Part shown: piece after piece, positions 1 to 5,580 of the stretch | How positions within the stretch are numbered: the stretch's first letter is position 1 | How the letters are laid out: each line of letters begins with the position of its first letter | Source of the DNA: an uncultured Collinsella sp. | GTDB taxonomy: Bacteria; Actinomycetota; Coriobacteriia; Coriobacteriales; Coriobacteriaceae | Assembly: GCA_900542945.1 (NCBI GenBank) | Contig: UQPI01000067.1 | Span: 1 to 10,915 of the forward strand | DNA length: 10,915 nucleotides | Direction of reading: 5' to 3' | The notes under the pieces: generated by a model | Database searches by the model: none | What the model was told of the DNA's origin: nothing | The model's input: only the letters and a program-made list of their open reading frames with translations | Program-made: the position numbers and the translations under genes

Positions 1-77
1 CGGCGGGGGCCTGTGTAGTTACTCTTTAGGCGGAACTCTCCTAATAGATTGATCGTTGGGGATACTTTCTTAGTTGC

Positions 78-107
78 GCTACCGTTTATCGCGTATAGCT
101 ACCGTTT
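78..107 (+). repeat. Two direct repeats GCTACCGTTT
   Basis: The ten-base word GCTACCGTTT occurs at 78-87 and again at 98-107, exactly 20 bases apart, which is close to two helical turns. The second copy ends about ten bases before the candidate -35 box at 117. Direct repeats phased this way upstream of a promoter are typical of activator or response-regulator sites. That role is inference; only the repeat and its spacing are seen. Confidence 0.4.
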
Positions 108-116
108 GCGGAGTAA

Positions 117-145
117 GTAACACTTAGCAATAAACCGTGTAGAAT
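117..145 (+). promoter_or_regulatory. Candidate promoter for the degV-family gene
   Basis: GTAACA (117-122) is followed after 17 bases by TAGAAT (140-145), an acceptable sigma-70-type pair. Transcription would start near 152, leaving a leader of about 145 bases that includes the hairpin at 172-210. The same TAGAAT word appears before pflA. The rest of 1-116 shows no gene that can be supported; positions 1-18 could be the last codons of an upstream gene (in-frame TAG at 16-18), but this cannot be tested here. Confidence 0.4.
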
Positions 146-171
146 CTCAGTTAAGCACGGAGTTTTCCAGG

Positions 172-213
172 GAGACGCTGTCCTTTGTTATGTGCAAAGG
201 GCGGCGTCTCTTT
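172..213 (+). terminator. Strong leader hairpin, terminator or attenuator
   Basis: Bases 172-187 pair with 195-210 over 16 positions without a mismatch if two U-G wobbles (179/203 and 181/201) are allowed; the loop is TTATGTG. The wobbles form only in plus-strand RNA and would be A/C mismatches on the other strand, so the structure belongs to a rightward transcript. Only TTT follows, so termination strength is uncertain. It lies downstream of the promoter at 117-145, so it may act as an attenuator. It could instead end a gene to the left. Confidence 0.55.
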
Positions 214-296
214 GGCGCTTGGACGCCGTTGTGCAACAGTGCGCCGGGCGTGTGTCATGTAGTGAAAAGCCAACGTCGAGATGGGTCGTGATAAGA

Positions 297-1151
297 ATGG
301 GCAAGTACGTAATCGTGGTTGAGTCTGGGTCGGATGTGACGCCGGAGCTCTGCGAGCGCTACGGCATCGTGCGCGTGCCTATGCATGTCACGATTGGTGA
401 CGAGACCGTCGAGGACGGCTCGATCGATCCGCTCGAGATTTACTCGCGCTGTAACGAGTTTGGCGTTATGCCCAAGACCAGTGGCTGCTCGCCTGCGGAT
501 TTTGCTCACGTGTACGACCGCATTCATGCCGAGCAGCCCGATGCGACCATTTTGCATCTTGCGTATTCCGAGGCCACGACCTGCTCGCATCAGTCCTCGA
601 AGATTGCGGCCCAGGGGCGCGACTACGTGTTCTCCATGGACACGCGCTTTGTCTCGGTGGGCCAGTCACTCGTTGTCGTTGAGACTGCCAAATACATCGA
701 GGCTCATCCCGATGCCACCGTCGACGAAATTTTCGCCTTCACCAATTCGGTGATGGACCGCGTGCTGTTGGGCTTTGTCCCAACCGATCTCGCCTTCCTT
801 AAAGCCGGCGGTCGCTTGTCCAACGTCGCGTTCCTAGGCGCCCATCTGCTCAAGATTAAGCCCTGCATCGAGGTGACGGGCGGTAAATTCGTGGCGACCA
901 AGAAGTTCCGCGGTTCTATGCTCAAGTGCGCCCGTGCCTTTCTTGACCACATGGTAGCGAAGGGCGAGATCGACTACTCGCATATTGGCCTGGCGTATTC
1001 GGTGGGCCTTTCCGAGGAACTGCGCGACGACATGGAGGTCTATGCGCGCGACCTGGGCTTTAAGGACATTACCTGGACTCAGGTCGGCGGCGTCATCTCG
1101 AGCCACTGCGGCCCGACCGCCTTCGGTGCGGTGCTCACGCTTAAGGCGTAA
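297..1151 (+). CDS. DegV family protein (fatty-acid-binding)
   Basis: The 284-residue product has the usual length and motif order of DegV proteins, two-domain cytosolic proteins that bind a long-chain fatty acid; in Firmicutes the related FakB presents it to the kinase FakA. Visible motifs are the N-terminal strand ending in ESGSD (9-13; most relatives have DSGSD or DSTSD), PKTS (59-62), FLKAGGRLSN (167-176) and SHCGPTAFG (269-277). The usual SSxLSGT segment is replaced by SEATTCSHQS (91-100), so ligand contacts may differ. ATG 297 is chosen because MGKYVIVVESGSD is the natural start of the fold; the frame stays open to an ATG/GTG-rich region from 192, but those residues look unlike the family and would cover the hairpin at 172-210. 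A GTG at 288 is an alternative. The ribosome binding site is weak. It stands alone between a promoter and a terminator. The family call is firm; the lipid and partner kinase are unknown. Confidence 0.92.
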   Translation: MGKYVIVVESGSDVTPELCERYGIVRVPMHVTIGDETVEDGSIDPLEIYSRCNEFGVMPKTSGCSPADFAHVYDRIHAEQPDATILHLAYSEATTCSHQSSKIAAQGRDYVFSMDTRFVSVGQSLVVVETAKYIEAHPDATVDEIFAFTNSVMDRVLLGFVPTDLAFLKAGGRLSNVAFLGAHLLKIKPCIEVTGGKFVATKKFRGSMLKCARAFLDHMVAKGEIDYSHIGLAYSVGLSEELRDDMEVYARDLGFKDITWTQVGGVISSHCGPTAFGAVLTLKA

Positions 1152-1182
1152 AGGCCTGGCGTCTATTGATATCTATCGCCAC

Positions 1183-1220
1183 AGCGGCGGGCGGGTTGCG
1201 ACAACCCTCCCGCCGCTCTT
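1183..1220 (+). terminator. Terminator after the degV-family gene
   Basis: Bases 1183-1198 and 1202-1217 form a GC-rich 16-position stem with a single mismatch and a three-base loop (CGA), 31 bases after the stop codon. The following run is only CTT, so the U-tract is weak. It separates the DegV-family gene from pflA. Confidence 0.6.
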
Positions 1221-1260
1221 GCGTAGGGCCAAATAGGATAACCCAATTGACCGCTAAACC

Positions 1261-1289
1261 GTTTCGCCATCATGCGTATGGGCTAGAAT
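1261..1289 (+). promoter_or_regulatory. Weak candidate promoter for pflA
   Basis: TAGAAT at 1284-1289 is a fair -10 box and matches the one before the DegV-family gene. The hexamer 17 bases upstream (GTTTCG, 1261-1266) is a poor -35. A better -35 word, TTGACC at 1247-1252, is too far away to pair with it. Transcription would start near 1296. Confidence 0.25.
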
Positions 1290-1338
1290 GACTCTGGCAT
1301 TTATGTAGCTAAAACCAATGAAAGGCAAGGTAGCGGGA

Positions 1339-2157
1339 ATGGCTGAGATGACGCTCGAAGGTGTGGATGCTCGTCCCGAGGACTCTGCGTTTACCCTGGG
1401 CCGCGTACATTCGATTGAAACGATGGGAACGGTCGACGGACCCGGCATCCGCTTTGTGGTGTTTGTCCAAGGCTGTCCCATGCGCTGTGCGTATTGCCAC
1501 AACCCCGATACCTGGTCGGTTAACGGCGGCACCATGGTGACCGTCGAGCACCTGATGGACGAGTTCCAGAGCAACCATGAGTTTTACCGCAGCGGTGGCA
1601 TTACGGTTTCGGGTGGCGAGCCGCTCCTGCAGCCTGAGTTCTTGGCCGACCTGTTCCGTGCAATGCACAACAATCCCGATGGCCGCGTGCATACCTGTCT
1701 CGATAGCTGCGGTTATGCGTTTGACCCCAACCACCCCGAGAAATTTGATGCTGTTCTCAACGAGACCGACATGGTGCTGCTCGACATTAAGCATGCCGAT
1801 TCGGTTGAGCATAGAAAGCTGACCGGTTGCGATCCTGCACGTATTCTGGCGTTTGGCGATGAGCTGGCGCGTCGCAAGATTAAGGTCGTTATCCGCCACG
1901 TGGTGGTGCCGGGCATTACCGACACGGTGGAGGAATGCGAGAAGCTCGGTCGCCTGATCGCTCCATGGCACAACGTGGTGGGTTTGGAGATGCTGCCGTA
2001 TCACACGATGGGTGTCGTCAAGTACGAGCAACTGGGCATTCCCTATAAGCTTGAGGGCGTGCCCCAGATGGATACCGCGCGCATGCCCGAGCTGCGCAAC
2101 GCAGTCATGACGGGCATGAAAAAGCGCCGTGCGGAACTCAAAAACGCCATCGGCTAG
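1339..2157 (+). CDS. pflA: Pyruvate formate-lyase activating enzyme
   Basis: This radical-SAM enzyme installs the glycyl radical on pyruvate formate-lyase, which cleaves pyruvate with CoA to acetyl-CoA and formate under anaerobic conditions. The cluster-binding CX3CX2C motif is clear in QGCPMRCAYCHNPDTW, just after the family signature GTVDGPGIRF. The SAM-binding GGE follows in TVSGGEPLLQPEF. The later LLDIKHAD and VVVPGITD segments and the C-terminal MLPYHTMG also match PflA. From ATG 1339 the protein has 272 residues, slightly longer at the N-terminus than the E. coli enzyme. ATG 1339 is preferred because AAGG lies eight bases upstream; ATG 1318, seven codons earlier, has no ribosome binding site but cannot be excluded, and ATG 1348 is also possible. 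The substrate gene pflB is not in the window, so the activase may serve a formate-lyase encoded elsewhere. A sister glycyl-radical activase is less likely because there is no extra ferredoxin-like cluster insert. Confidence 0.93.
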   Translation: MAEMTLEGVDARPEDSAFTLGRVHSIETMGTVDGPGIRFVVFVQGCPMRCAYCHNPDTWSVNGGTMVTVEHLMDEFQSNHEFYRSGGITVSGGEPLLQPEFLADLFRAMHNNPDGRVHTCLDSCGYAFDPNHPEKFDAVLNETDMVLLDIKHADSVEHRKLTGCDPARILAFGDELARRKIKVVIRHVVVPGITDTVEECEKLGRLIAPWHNVVGLEMLPYHTMGVVKYEQLGIPYKLEGVPQMDTARMPELRNAVMTGMKKRRAELKNAIG

Positions 2158-2159
2158 CA

Positions 2160-2190
2160 GCACTCATTGGGGACAGACTTAAATGAGTGC
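2160..2190. repeat. REP-like palindrome with GGGGACAGACTTA loop
   Basis: Bases 2160-2168 and 2182-2190 form a perfect nine-base inverted repeat around a 13-base loop, GGGGACAGACTTA. There is no U-tract, so it does not look like a simple terminator. From memory, the CATTGGGGACAGACTTAAATG core resembles a dispersed palindromic word found in many bacterial genomes near IS200-like REP-associated transposases; this recollection is untested. It begins two bases after the pflA stop codon and ends inside the first codons of the hydrolase remnant, so it probably marks the breakpoint that truncated that gene. Confidence 0.5.
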
Positions 2191-2408
2191 GCGATGGCAT
2201 TGCGGGCGAGCATGTTTTGGTGCGCAACAAGGCAGGCTGGATTAGCGAGGACGGTTACTATTCGACATGCGATGCGGGCCTTATCGACATCGATGGCCGT
2301 ACCTATGTCATGAGCGTCATGACATCGATGCCGTGGAGCGACCGCTCGAGTGAGGTTACGGCCGCGATTGCAAAGGCGCTGTTTGATACGCGAGCTGCAC
2401 TGGCTTAG
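2187..2408 (+). pseudogene. C-terminal remnant of a beta-lactamase-like serine hydrolase
   Basis: The open frame gives 73 residues that resemble only the C-terminal end of class A beta-lactamase-like serine hydrolases. The segment NKAGWI corresponds to the KTG motif on the last strand of the active site, followed by a DAGLI strand, DGRTYVMSVMTS and a final helix. The nucleophile motif SxxK and the SDN motif are missing, since everything upstream is gone. The frame is closed by TGA at 2184-2186 and homology starts at the edge of the palindrome at 2160-2190. There is no ribosome binding site for the GTG at 2187. A catalytic product is therefore very unlikely. It is best read as a decayed neighbour that once encoded a full enzyme; the fragment could be expressed from the pflA transcript, but nothing shows this. 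Confidence 0.6.
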
Positions 2409-2417
2409 CGTGTTCGT

Positions 2418-2448
2418 TTGGCGAGGTCAAACAAAATGCTGGTACCAT
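2418..2448 (+). promoter_or_regulatory. Candidate promoter for mtnN-engB
   Basis: TTGGCG (2418-2423) and TACCAT (2443-2448) are separated by 19 bases, and the -10 box carries an extended TGG in front of it (2440-2442), which compensates for the long spacer. Transcription would start about 30 bases before the mtnN start codon. A similar extended -10 word occurs between thrC and lysC. Confidence 0.35.
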
Positions 2449-2486
2449 ACCGTGGTTGAGAATTTCGTATAGGTTTGGGGAATGGT

Positions 2487-3227
2487 ATGGCTACCATCGC
2501 GATTATCGGTGCGCTCGAAAAAGAGATCATGCAGATTAAGGAAGAGCTGAGCGACGTTTGCGAGGCACGGGAGGCAGGCTTGACCGTTGTGAGCGGCGAG
2601 CTCGACGGCCTGACAGTTGTCGCCACAACGGCGGGCATGGGCACGGTGAACGCCGCCGCTGCAACACAGCACCTCATTAGCAAGTATGCTCCGCAGGCTG
2701 TTGTGTTTTCGGGCATTGCGGGCGGTTTGAACCCCAAGCTCCATATCGACGACGTGGTCATTGGCAAACGCCTGCGCTATCTGGATACCGATACCGCGCT
2801 TATCGCCGAGTCCGCACCGGGGCTTGAGGAGTTTGGTTCGACGCCCGCGCTGGTCGATATTGCCGTCGACGTGCTTGCTGAGCGTGGGTTCGTTGACGCT
2901 TCGACAAATGCAGTCGCTTCGAACGAGGGCACCAAACAGTTCTTGGTCGGCACGATTGCCACGGGTAACCGCTTTGTGACGGGCGCCGCCATGCGTAGCG
3001 ACGCTATCGAAGCGACACATGCCGATTGTGTCGGCATGGAGGGCGCGGCGATTGCTCATGTCGCAACCAAAAATGGTGTCGATTGCCTGGTGTTGCGCGC
3101 TATCAGCGATAATTGTGACGAGGCGTACGATGCAATTTGCGACCGAGAGTTCGATCTGTTCGAGTACGCGCGTGTCGCAAGTAACATCACGCTCGATATC
3201 GTCCGCCGCATTGCCGCCGCGCAATAG
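2487..3227 (+). CDS. mtnN: 5'-Methylthioadenosine/S-adenosylhomocysteine nucleosidase
   Basis: This cytosolic N-ribosyl hydrolase splits adenine from methylthioadenosine, S-adenosylhomocysteine and 5'-deoxyadenosine, feeding methionine salvage and, where LuxS is present, autoinducer-2 synthesis. The 246-residue protein has the purine nucleoside phosphorylase fold signatures: MATIAIIGALEKEI at the start, with Glu13 aligned to catalytic Glu12 of the E. coli enzyme; SGIAGGL (75-81); MEGAAIAHV (184-192), with substrate-binding Glu185; and RAISD (204-208), with the general acid Asp208. ATG 2487 is preferred over the TTG at 2475 because GGGGA lies five bases before it and the fold starts there. An overlapping ATG at 2482 is out of frame. 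5'-Deoxyadenosine is a by-product of radical-SAM enzymes such as PflA nearby, so a link is plausible but unproven. engB follows after 38 bases with no terminator, suggesting cotranscription. Confidence 0.95.
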   Translation: MATIAIIGALEKEIMQIKEELSDVCEAREAGLTVVSGELDGLTVVATTAGMGTVNAAAATQHLISKYAPQAVVFSGIAGGLNPKLHIDDVVIGKRLRYLDTDTALIAESAPGLEEFGSTPALVDIAVDVLAERGFVDASTNAVASNEGTKQFLVGTIATGNRFVTGAAMRSDAIEATHADCVGMEGAAIAHVATKNGVDCLVLRAISDNCDEAYDAICDREFDLFEYARVASNITLDIVRRIAAAQ

Positions 3228-3265
3228 CGCGCTCTTTTGTAAGAACCTACGACCAAGGAGTGTCC

Positions 3266-3856
3266 ATGGCCGATTCCATTAACTACCAGCTTGCCAAGTT
3301 CGTCGCCAGCTACGGCAAGGTTTCGCAGATTCCCGAGTCCACCTGCCCCGAAGTGAGCTTTGTCGGCCGCTCCAATGTGGGCAAGTCGTCGATTATGAAC
3401 AAGCTCTTTGGCCGCAAGAACCTGGTCAAGGTTTCGAGCACACCGGGCAAGACAAGCAACATCAATTTCTTCGAGGCCGATGACGTGCACTTCGTCGACC
3501 TGCCGGGCTATGGTTTCGCCCGTCGTTCTAAGGCCGAGCGCGACCGCTGGGCCGAGCTTATCGGCGACTTCTTTGACTCCGAGCGCAGCTTTAACCTGGT
3601 CGTATCGCTGGTTGACATTCGTCACGACCCCAGCAAGCTCGATCATGACATGATCGACTACCTGCAGGGCAACGAGTTCAACTTTATCGTCTGCCTCACC
3701 AAAGCCGACAAGCTCAGCCGCACCCAGCAGGCCCGCCAGGCAGCAGCCATCAAAAAGCAGCTCAACGTCCCGGCCGAAAACGTGATCATCACAAGCTCCC
3801 AGACCGGCACCGGCATCGACGAACTAAAAAAGCGCATCGCCGAGGCCTGCCTCTAA
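3266..3856 (+). CDS. engB: Ribosome biogenesis GTP-binding protein YsxC/EngB
   Basis: EngB (YsxC, YihA) is a small GTPase needed for late assembly of the large ribosomal subunit. The 196-residue product is the normal length and consists of a single G domain. It has G1 GRSNVGKS (34-41), the G2 threonine in SSTPGKT (57-63), G3 DLPGYGFA (78-85) characteristic of this subfamily, G4 TKAD (145-148) and G5 SSQTG (177-181). ATG 3266 has a strong AAGGAG five bases upstream; the GTG at 3260 overlaps that site and is rejected. All arginine codons I checked are CGN, matching the host and contrasting with the next two genes. The gene follows mtnN closely and ends before the palindrome at 3888-3939, which probably also terminates its transcript. 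Confidence 0.95.
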   Translation: MADSINYQLAKFVASYGKVSQIPESTCPEVSFVGRSNVGKSSIMNKLFGRKNLVKVSSTPGKTSNINFFEADDVHFVDLPGYGFARRSKAERDRWAELIGDFFDSERSFNLVVSLVDIRHDPSKLDHDMIDYLQGNEFNFIVCLTKADKLSRTQQARQAAAIKKQLNVPAENVIITSSQTGTGIDELKKRIAEACL

Positions 3857-3887
3857 TCGGGCTGCAGCCCCTCAAAAGCTCTCATCT

Positions 3888-3939
3888 ATATCACCCTAGT
3901 GATAGTTATTGGTAAACTATCACTAGGGTGATATTTTTT
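3888..3939 (+). promoter_or_regulatory. Nested palindromic operator, also a terminator
   Basis: Bases 3888-3907 and 3915-3934 are a perfect 20-base inverted repeat with loop ATTGGTA, followed by TTTTT to 3939. Each arm is itself a dyad of the form TATCAC-N4-GTGATA (3889-3904 and 3918-3933), so the hexamer or its complement occurs four times. The structure can terminate the engB transcript. The internal dyads and the position over a promoter also fit a double operator for a dimeric helix-turn-helix repressor, most simply the product of 4600-5298. Symmetry is seen directly; binding is inferred. Confidence 0.7.
3889..3918 (+). promoter_or_regulatory. Promoter embedded in the operator
   Basis: An extended -10 box, TGGTAAACT (3910-3918, hexamer TAAACT 3913-3918), sits in the loop between the two dyads. 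The -35 region, 17-18 bases upstream, falls within the left dyad and is weak (ATCACC or TATCAC). Transcription would begin near 3925 in the right dyad, just before the AGGAGG ribosome binding site at 3940-3945. A repressor on both dyads would cover the -35, the -10 and the start point. Confidence 0.45.
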
Positions 3940-3950
3940 AGGAGGTCGAT

Positions 3951-4634
3951 ATGGAGCTTTGGCACGGGTCGGAGGTTGTTGTCGAGCATCCGTCGCTGGA
4001 TAGATGTAAGCAGTTCAACGACTATGGACGTGGGTTTTATTGCACGCCACATGAGGAAATGGCGATGGAATGGGCATGCCGGACCGAGTCCGATGGTATC
4101 GCGAATCGATATGAGCTCGATATGGATGGTCTCGCGGTCTTGGATTTGGAGTCCGGGGAGTTTTCAATTCTTAATTGGCTTGCGATTTTGGCCGACAACC
4201 GGGAGTTTAATGTCTCGACGCCGCTGGCACGCGAAGGACTTCGCTATCTGCTGGATAACTGCCTGATTGATATTTCTCCCTATGATGTTATTCGAGGCTA
4301 TCGCGCCGACGATTCCTACTTTTCGTTTGCAAGACAGTTCGTTAACGGCATGATCTCGCTCAGGCAACTGCAACTCATTATGCGTTTGGGCGATTTGGGC
4401 ATCCAATACGCTCTTATGAGTGAGCGCGCGTTCTCGGCGATCAGGTTCCGCGATTGGAAGCAGGCCTCGGGAGCTGAGTTTTATCCCAAACGATTTGAGC
4501 GAGAACAGAATGCTCGACGTAAGTATCTGGATACGATAAACGGATTTGACACCGAGGGTGTCGACATTAGGGATTTGATGGCAGGGAGGGTTGATTTAAA
4601 TGATCCAAGAGTTAACGAATTGTGGGCCGAGTAG
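3951..4634 (+). CDS. DUF3990-type, ADP-ribosyltransferase-like protein; putative toxin
   Basis: The 227-residue protein starts at an ATG with a consensus AGGAGG five bases upstream. The first 165 residues match my memory of the DUF3990 family, thought related to ADP-ribosyltransferases: WHGS (4-7) with a conserved His, FNDYGRGFYCT (22-32) with candidate ring tyrosines, HEEMAMEWA (34-42), a strand-rich middle, SPYDVIRGYRADD (109-121) and a last motif IQYALMSERAF (151-161). The pattern fits an H-Y-Q/E type active site, but the catalytic residues are not proven. Residues 170-227 form a charged C-terminal extension of unknown role. There is no signal peptide or membrane segment. AGA/AGG arginine codons and lower GC set it apart from engB and suggest transfer. 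It overlaps the next gene by 35 bases and both lie behind an operator-like palindrome, as in toxin-antitoxin modules. NAD-dependent modification of a host or phage target is inference. Confidence 0.72.
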   Translation: MELWHGSEVVVEHPSLDRCKQFNDYGRGFYCTPHEEMAMEWACRTESDGIANRYELDMDGLAVLDLESGEFSILNWLAILADNREFNVSTPLAREGLRYLLDNCLIDISPYDVIRGYRADDSYFSFARQFVNGMISLRQLQLIMRLGDLGIQYALMSERAFSAIRFRDWKQASGAEFYPKRFEREQNARRKYLDTINGFDTEGVDIRDLMAGRVDLNDPRVNELWAE

Positions 4635-5298
4635 GACATACCCCGTCTACTACCTTGAGGATGCAATGAACAACCTCGGCGACTGCTTTGACTATGCCGT
4701 TAACGATTATGGGGCAGAAGGATCGGAAGTTGCTGAACTCTTTTGTCTGAGCGGCGTAGCCCGCGAGTTCGAACGCGGCAACGCATGGGTAGTGTCGGGA
4801 AAATCGGGCGTTGAGCTGTTCGCGCTCATTGCCGAAAGGTCCGGCTATCAATCAAGGCCGATGCCAAATCGAACCTACCGATTCGAAAAGACACCGGAAT
4901 ATTGGACAGGCTGGATATTGGCATACCTTCAGTGGCGCCTAGGAGAGTCTTTCGAAGATTTGCTGCATGTCGTTCCATTCGATGTGCTACGCAGTCTGTA
5001 CTACCCCTGGCACGAAGCCTCAGAGGAACGTGTGGCGCGTCTTATTTGCGATATGGCGAAGAAAACACCTCGTCAAACTAAACTGGCGCAAGCAAGAAAG
5101 AGGCTCAAGAAAACCCAACAAGACCTGGCATACGAATCGGGCGTATCACTCCGCTCAATCCAAATGTACGAGCAGCGCCAGAGAAACATCAATGAAGCTT
5201 CGGTTACAAGCGTAAGAGCCATAGCAAAAGCCCTCCACTGCAACATCGAAGACCTCCTAGAACCAGTCTTCGAATACAAAGAAACCAGCGCCGCCTAA
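4600..5298 (+). CDS. DUF3791-like/XRE helix-turn-helix protein; putative antitoxin and autorepressor
   Basis: The 232-residue protein appears to have three parts. Residues 25-83 (LGDCFDYAVNDYG, SEVAELF, SGVAREFERG) resemble the small DUF3791 proteins often encoded beside DUF3990 genes. Residues 98-140 contain PEYWTGWILAYLQW, a segment I recall before the DNA-binding domain in related Firmicutes regulators. Residues 162-222 form an XRE-type helix-turn-helix, with QDLAYESGVSLRSIQMYEQ as its core. ATG 4600 has GGGAGGG nine bases upstream and overlaps the previous gene by 35 bases; ATG 4666 with GAGG upstream is an alternative that loses only weakly conserved residues. AGA, AGG and ATA codons mark it as foreign to the host. 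The tight coupling and the dyads at 3888-3934 suggest a DNA-binding antitoxin that represses its own operon. A stand-alone regulator is possible. The helix-turn-helix is secure; the other assignments are moderate. Confidence 0.7.
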   Translation: MIQELTNCGPSRTYPVYYLEDAMNNLGDCFDYAVNDYGAEGSEVAELFCLSGVAREFERGNAWVVSGKSGVELFALIAERSGYQSRPMPNRTYRFEKTPEYWTGWILAYLQWRLGESFEDLLHVVPFDVLRSLYYPWHEASEERVARLICDMAKKTPRQTKLAQARKRLKKTQQDLAYESGVSLRSIQMYEQRQRNINEASVTSVRAIAKALHCNIEDLLEPVFEYKETSAA

Positions 5299-5390
5299 AC
5301 CAAGCACACAGCCGATGCCCGCCTCTAGGAAGTGCTCCAGCCTAGCAAGAGCCCCTACCAATAAAAAGCAACTATCAGCCCGGCGACTTT

Positions 5391-5417
5391 CCAGAGCGTA
5401 GGTTCCTGTAGCCGCCG
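5391..5417. repeat. Imperfect inverted copy of the thrB 3' end
   Basis: Read rightward, 5391-5417 resembles the reverse complement of 5575-5599, the last codons, stop and first downstream bases of thrB. About 21 of 25 positions agree with two small gaps, including an uninterrupted CCTGTAG that covers the thrB stop. The two copies lie nearly symmetrically around the axis of the 125-base palindrome, so they extend the dyad outward. This could be an inverted duplication or part of a longer repeat that supplied the thrB terminus. The remaining bases 5299-5390 show nothing I can name. Confidence 0.4.
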
Positions 5418-5434
5418 CCAGCGAAGTTAACGTA

Positions 5435-5559
5435 GGGGAGGCCAGGGGCTTTGCCCCCAAATCTTTCCGCAGGACGGCAGGACCCCCGCCGCACGAAGTG
5501 CGCAGCGGGGGTCCTGCCATGTCCGAGGACGATTTGGGGGCAAAGCCCCTGGTATCCCC
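5435..5559. repeat. 125-base MITE-like palindrome
   Basis: The 282-base stretch between the helix-turn-helix gene and thrB contains no supported gene. Bases 5435-5463 and 5531-5559 are a 29-base inverted repeat with two non-Watson-Crick positions (5440-5441), 22 of them consecutive matches. On the same axis, 5476-5489 pairs perfectly with 5505-5518, and the tip is CGCAC-GAA-GTGCG (5490-5502). The 12-base segments between the two stems are largely unpaired. No transposase is present. Such an element may be a non-autonomous mobile repeat, a dispersed palindrome, or a bidirectional terminator between the convergent genes, although it has no U-tract. Confidence 0.65.
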
Positions 5560-5580
5560 GGCGGGTATAAGGTACGGCGA

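Noticed and set aside
1..190. Possible RNA gene or CRISPR-like repeat at the left edge
   Set aside because: Only two ten-base direct repeats are present, no cloverleaf can be drawn, and no longer repeat-spacer pattern exists.
1309..2163. A 284-codon frame antisense to pflA
   Set aside because: The pflA frame has the radical-SAM cysteine motif and all family signatures; the antisense frame has none.
2427..3224. A 265-codon minus-strand open frame
   Set aside because: It is antisense to mtnN; the catalytic residues of mtnN fix the coding strand.
3859..3870. GGGCTGCAGCCC as a terminator for engB
   Set aside because: The palindrome is perfect but leaves no room for a loop and has no U-run. The 3888-3939 structure is the better candidate.
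5257..5520. An 87-codon minus-strand frame with a hydrophobic stretch
   Set aside because: It overlaps the end of the helix-turn-helix gene and starts inside the 125-base palindrome. It has no convincing ribosome binding site or family.
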